From: Geothrix sp. PMB-07
GTDB lineage: Bacteria; Acidobacteriota; Holophagae; Holophagales; Holophagaceae
NCBI RefSeq assembly: GCF_030758935.1
Contig: NZ_CP132333.1
Span: 3,038,992 to 3,102,991 of the forward strand
Direction: 5' to 3'
Length of the DNA stretch: 64,000 nucleotides
Shown here: piece after piece, positions 61,185 through 64,000 of the stretch
How the letters are laid out: each line of letters starts with the position of its first letter
Position numbering within the stretch: position 1 is the stretch's first letter
Program-made: the position numbers and the translations under genes
The notes under the pieces: model-generated
Seen by the model: only the letters and a program-made list of their open reading frames with translations
The model's database searches: none
What the model was told of the DNA's origin: nothing

Positions 61185-63316
61185 TGCCGTGGCCAGTGAT
61201 GTTCTTCCTCTGGGTCGCCTCCATGGTGGTGGGCGAGATGCTGCGCCCCAAGCCAAAGGTGGAGAACGCGAAGGCCGCTGGCACCGCCGACTTCGACTTC
61301 CCGACGGCCACTGAGGATCGGCGGAAAGCGTTCGTATTCGGAACGGTCAAGCTGGACAGTCCCAATGTGACCTGGTGGGGGGACATCGCCAATCGCCCAA
61401 TCAGGCAGAAGGCCGGTAAGGGCGGCTTCATGGGTACGGGAAGCACGTTATGGCAAACGGTAGGCTATCGCTACTACGTGGGGATGAAGCTTAGCCTTTG
61501 CCTTGGGCCTGTGGAGCTGCTTGAGCTGCAGGCGGACGGCAAGACCTTCTGGACTGGCGTGAGCACTGGTGGACTGATCCATGTCAGTTCGGAAGGGCTA
61601 TTCGGTGGAGAGACTGGCGGCGGTGGCTTGGCTGGAACCTTCAACTTCCTGCCCGGGACCATGTCTCAGCCCGTTGATGACTACCTTGTTGACGTGCTTG
61701 GGGCGCCCCTTCCTGCGTGGCGTGGTGTCGCTACGCTGGTGTGGCAGGGACCCAGCGCTGGTGGAGATAACGGCTACCTCGGGACCTCTCCTCGAATTCC
61801 GCCCATCAGCGCGGTTGTGCGTCGGCTCCCATCGAATCTCGGGTTTGGCTCATCGACGACGAATTTGAATGGCGATGCCAACGCCGCCGAGGTCATCTAC
61901 GAGGTGCTGACCTCGCAGGAATGTGGCATGGCGCAGCCAGTTGATCTCGTGGATATCCCTAGCTTCCAGGCAGCAGCGCAGCAGCTCGCGAGCGAAGGGT
62001 TTGGGATTAGTGGTATCTGGGAGAGCGGGGATGCACGCTCCTTCATTGAGGAAATCCTGCGGACCATTGACGGCTGCAACTTTTTAGACTTCTCAACAGG
62101 GAAATGGCGGATCACGTTAGCCCGTGGCGGCTATAACGTCGCCACGCTTCCAGTGTTGGATGGCCATTCGTCCATCCAGGCGCTTGAGGGTTACAGCGAG
62201 GTCGCGCTGGACGAATCAACCAACCAGGTTCAAGTGTCCTACACGAGCCGGGCATCTAATTTCTCAACCAAACAAGTCCAGGCGCAGGCCTTCGCGAATA
62301 TCCGCTATCAAGATGCGGTGGTCAATGCGAGCCTGAGCTACCCGATGATTTCCAAGGCTAGCCTGGCTGCAAAGGTGGCGGATCGGGATCTCAGGGCCTA
62401 CAGCACCCCATTGGCCAAAGGTGATCTGATCTGCACCCGGGTCGCCCGCACTCTTAGGCCTGGCGACCTTTTTGTTCTGCGATGGGCCCCCCTGGGAATC
62501 GACCAGGTGGTCTGCCGCGTGTTGAAGATTTCCAGGGGTGACTTGCAGTCCTCTGGCATTCGGATCTCTTTCCTGAAGGATGTATTCAGCCTCGGGTCTG
62601 CCTTGTATGGCGCTCCGGCGTCATCTGGTTGGGTCGATCCCGGCGTTACGCCTCAACCCTGCGAGGCCCAGGCGCTGATGGAAGCGCCTTACTGGGCAGT
62701 GGGGGCATCTCGCCAGGTCTTCGCCATTGGATCGCGAGCCGACCAGGTCACTCTGGATGCAGAGATCTGGACCAATGAGGGTGCTGGGTATCTTCAGACG
62801 GGGAACCTGCCATCACTGACTCCGACCGGCTTACTCACGAGTGCATACGGATGCAAGACGGCCGCGCTTGATCCAGTTGGCTTCACCGTATCTGGTGGCT
62901 CCGACCTGGCCCAGTTGCCGGGGTTCAGCACCAATTCGGATGGTCGCGCCCGTGGCGCAAACCTAGCTTATTTCCCTGCGACTGGGGAGCTGGTGTCTTG
63001 GACCACGGCTGTAGCGAATGTTGACGGCAGTTTCACTGTGTCTGCGGTGCTTCGCGGCGTTATCGACACAGTCCCCTCAGACAACGCAGCGGGTGATCGC
63101 GTTTGGTTTTTCAGCGTCGGCGCCGCCGAGGTGCGTTCATCCGATGGCAGCGGCGGCGGTGGTGCTGTCGCAGGCCCATCAACACCTGGCATCAACGTGA
63201 CGTGCCCCCGAGAAATAGGTCCAGCGAGAATGAGACTGCCCCTGTCCAAAGGAGGACAAGTTGCAGGCCAAACAATTTTCAGAGGAACAGATCATCCGAG
63301 CATTGAAACGGCATGA
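61184..63316 (+). pseudogene. Phage tail-tip (TipJ-like) protein, 3'-truncated by IS3 element
   Basis: The frame encodes 710 residues, but only the first 671 or so are phage sequence. The product has an N-terminal hydrophobic stretch (MFFLWVASMVVGEML), a DFDFPTATEDRRKAFVFGTV region, then VIYEVLTSQECGMAQPVDLV and FIEEILRTIDGCNFLDF, typical of host-specificity/tail-tip proteins. The 63198 boundary of the IS3 element follows, adding a spurious tail ending SIETA. Intact relatives are usually longer. It shares its first base with the preceding stop. Confidence 0.8.
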
Positions 63317-63527
63317 GGCTGGAGAGAAGGTTCCGGATTTATGCCGTGATTTGGGGATTTCCAAACAAACATTCCACCGATGGAAGGCGAAGTTTGGGGG
63401 GATGGAGGTCTCTGACGCTCGTCGGCTGAAGCAACTGGAGCAGGAGAATGCGCAGCTGCTGCGGCTCTTGGGAAAGCGGGAGTTGGAGATTGAGGGGATG
63501 AAGCACCTTCTATCAAAAAAATGGTGA
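63261..63527 (+). CDS. IS3-family transposase OrfA
   Basis: An 88-residue helix-turn-helix/leucine-zipper protein. The helix-turn-helix is EEQIIRALKRHEAGEKVPDLC with GISKQTFHRWKAKFGG; a zipper follows (LEQENAQLLRLLGKRELEIE). It starts at TTG 63261, five bases after GGAGG. The seven-A run at 63515-63521 near the end is the expected -1 frameshift site producing OrfAB. Confidence 0.9.
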   Translation: MQAKQFSEEQIIRALKRHEAGEKVPDLCRDLGISKQTFHRWKAKFGGMEVSDARRLKQLEQENAQLLRLLGKRELEIEGMKHLLSKKW

Positions 63528-64000
63528 GGTCCGGCGCACGAAAGCAGGCCGTTCGAGAGCTGGTGCAAGGCCAGTTCGTGAGCGAGCGCCGGGCCTGCAT
63601 CCTGCTCGGGGTGACGAGATCGGCTTACCGCCGACCGAGCACCCGCGTGGATTGGACGGAGCTACGCAAGCGGTTGATAGAGCTGGCTGGGGAACGGAAG
63701 CGGTTCGGCTATCGGCGGCTGCATATGCTGCTTCGCCGGGAGGCCTTCCCCGTGAATGTGAAGCGGATCTACCGGCTCTACAAGGAGGAGGGCCTGTCGG
63801 TTCGGAAACGAATTCGAAAGCGGCTAAAGGGGGGAATGCGGAGAGAACTGCGAGTTCCGACCCGGCCGAATGAGCAATGGGCCATGGACTTCACCTCGGA
63901 TGCCCTGGCCGATGGCCGTTCGATCCGGACACTGAACGTTGTGGATACCTTCACGCGGGGATGCCTGGCCATTGAAGTGGACACAAGTCTTCCCAGCCTT
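63521..64000 (+). CDS. IS3-family transposase OrfB (partial, runs off the window)
   Basis: The frame is -1 relative to OrfA and starts at the ATG formed by the A run at 63521. Visible sequence includes KRFGYRRLHMLLRRE and NEQWAMDFTSDALADGRSIR, where the first catalytic Asp of the rve integrase core lies in MDFTSD. The remaining catalytic residues are beyond the window. Produced mainly as an OrfAB fusion by slippage. Confidence 0.88.
   Translation, partial: MVRSGARKQAVRELVQGQFVSERRACILLGVTRSAYRRPSTRVDWTELRKRLIELAGERKRFGYRRLHMLLRREAFPVNVKRIYRLYKEEGLSVRKRIRKRLKGGMRRELRVPTRPNEQWAMDFTSDALADGRSIRTLNVVDTFTRGCLAIEVDTSLPSL

Larger units (their letters stand above)
51690..63197 (+). mobile_element. 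Remnant Mu-like transposable prophage
   Basis: The early region is complete: divergent repressor and Ner-like genes, XRE gene, MuA-type transposase, MuB-type ATPase, DUF3164 and other small genes, all tightly packed in one direction. It passes straight into two tail-tip genes through a fused gene near 59940, so a typical 20-25 kb of lysis, packaging, head and tail genes is absent. An IS3 element ends it at 63198. The left end is not exact; candidate end sites begin at 51692. No integrase is present, so the tRNA neighbourhood is probably coincidental. The right end is not in the window. Confidence 0.85.
63198..64000 (+). mobile_element. IS3-family insertion sequence (left part, continues beyond window)
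   Basis: The left inverted repeat appears to be TGACGTGCCCCCG at 63198-63210, close to the TGACCTGCCCCC ends of IS3 relatives. Two overlapping transposase frames follow (orfA 63261-63527, orfB from 63521). It interrupts the tail-tip gene. The right end and the target duplication are outside the window. Confidence 0.85.

Overview
The window is GC-rich bacterial chromosome, about 51.5 kb of ordinary single-copy genes followed by a truncated Mu-like prophage that is itself cut by an IS3-family element. The gene content (trimeric [FeFe] hydrogenase with HydEFG, aerotaxis and chemotaxis genes, PilT, menaquinone-type UbiE/MenG, VLCAD-like acyl-CoA dehydrogenases, LPS-type outer-membrane protein remnants) suggests a Gram-negative, anaerobe-capable, motile organism. 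My best guess is Acidobacteriota of the Holophaga/Geothrix type. That is inference from content and composition only; there is no rRNA here.

Layout. 0.2-3.8 kb: a histidine kinase overlapping an ECF sigma factor and its ChrR-like zinc/cupin anti-sigma, then an EamA permease. 3.9-12.7 kb: a compact hydrogenase operon in the order hydG-hydF-hydE, then the electron-transfer subunit HydB, the catalytic HydA and the NuoE-like HydC, then a SnoaL-like gene. Together these make the H-cluster and the NAD(P)H-linked, probably electron-bifurcating hydrogenase that uses it. 12.8-24.3 kb: a secreted six-hairpin glycosidase, rsmI, a GAF/degenerate GGDEF protein, an HxlR/YciI divergent pair, an ElyC/YdcF protein, typA, pilT, an HU/IHF protein, DUF493 and asnS. 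24.4-30.3 kb: a minus-strand chemotaxis operon cheY-cheZ-cheW(x3)-cheA-cheW/Z, with two unusual domain fusions, and a PilZ gene upstream. 30.5-34.0 kb: pyrR-pyrB-(ORF6N-like)-gpmI. 34.1-43.0 kb: a Cache sensor with a zinc-ribbon-like tail, a junction of two gene remnants, a P-loop ATPase, two paralogous acyl-CoA dehydrogenases, a split Aer-like receptor (PAS protein plus CZB chemoreceptor) and ubiE/menG. 43.1-51.5 kb: a FecR/DUF6600 protein, tatD, a MoaA homologue that has lost exactly its three radical-SAM cysteines, a [2Fe-2S] ferredoxin, a PLP trans-sulfuration enzyme, an NtrC-type regulator, a MerR-type regulator and tRNA-Pro(GGG).

51.7-63.2 kb: remnant of a Mu-like transposable prophage. 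It has a repressor, a Ner-like protein, an XRE protein, the MuA-type D,D(35)E transposase, the MuB-type ATPase, small early genes, DUF3164 and DUF4406. These are followed directly by tail-tip genes through an apparent in-frame fusion of an early sigma-70-like gene to a tail gene, so the lysis, packaging, head and tail-tube genes are missing. Candidate transposase end sites lie just after the tRNA-Pro terminator. A dense array of a 10-bp motif sits inside the 5' end of the transposase gene, where it could act as a transposition enhancer or operator. 63.2-64.0 kb: the left part of an IS3-family element that truncates the tail-tip gene.

The observations I would check first are the cysteine-less MoaA, the motif array in the transposase gene, the prophage deletion fusion, and the two CheZ-type fusions in the chemotaxis operon.
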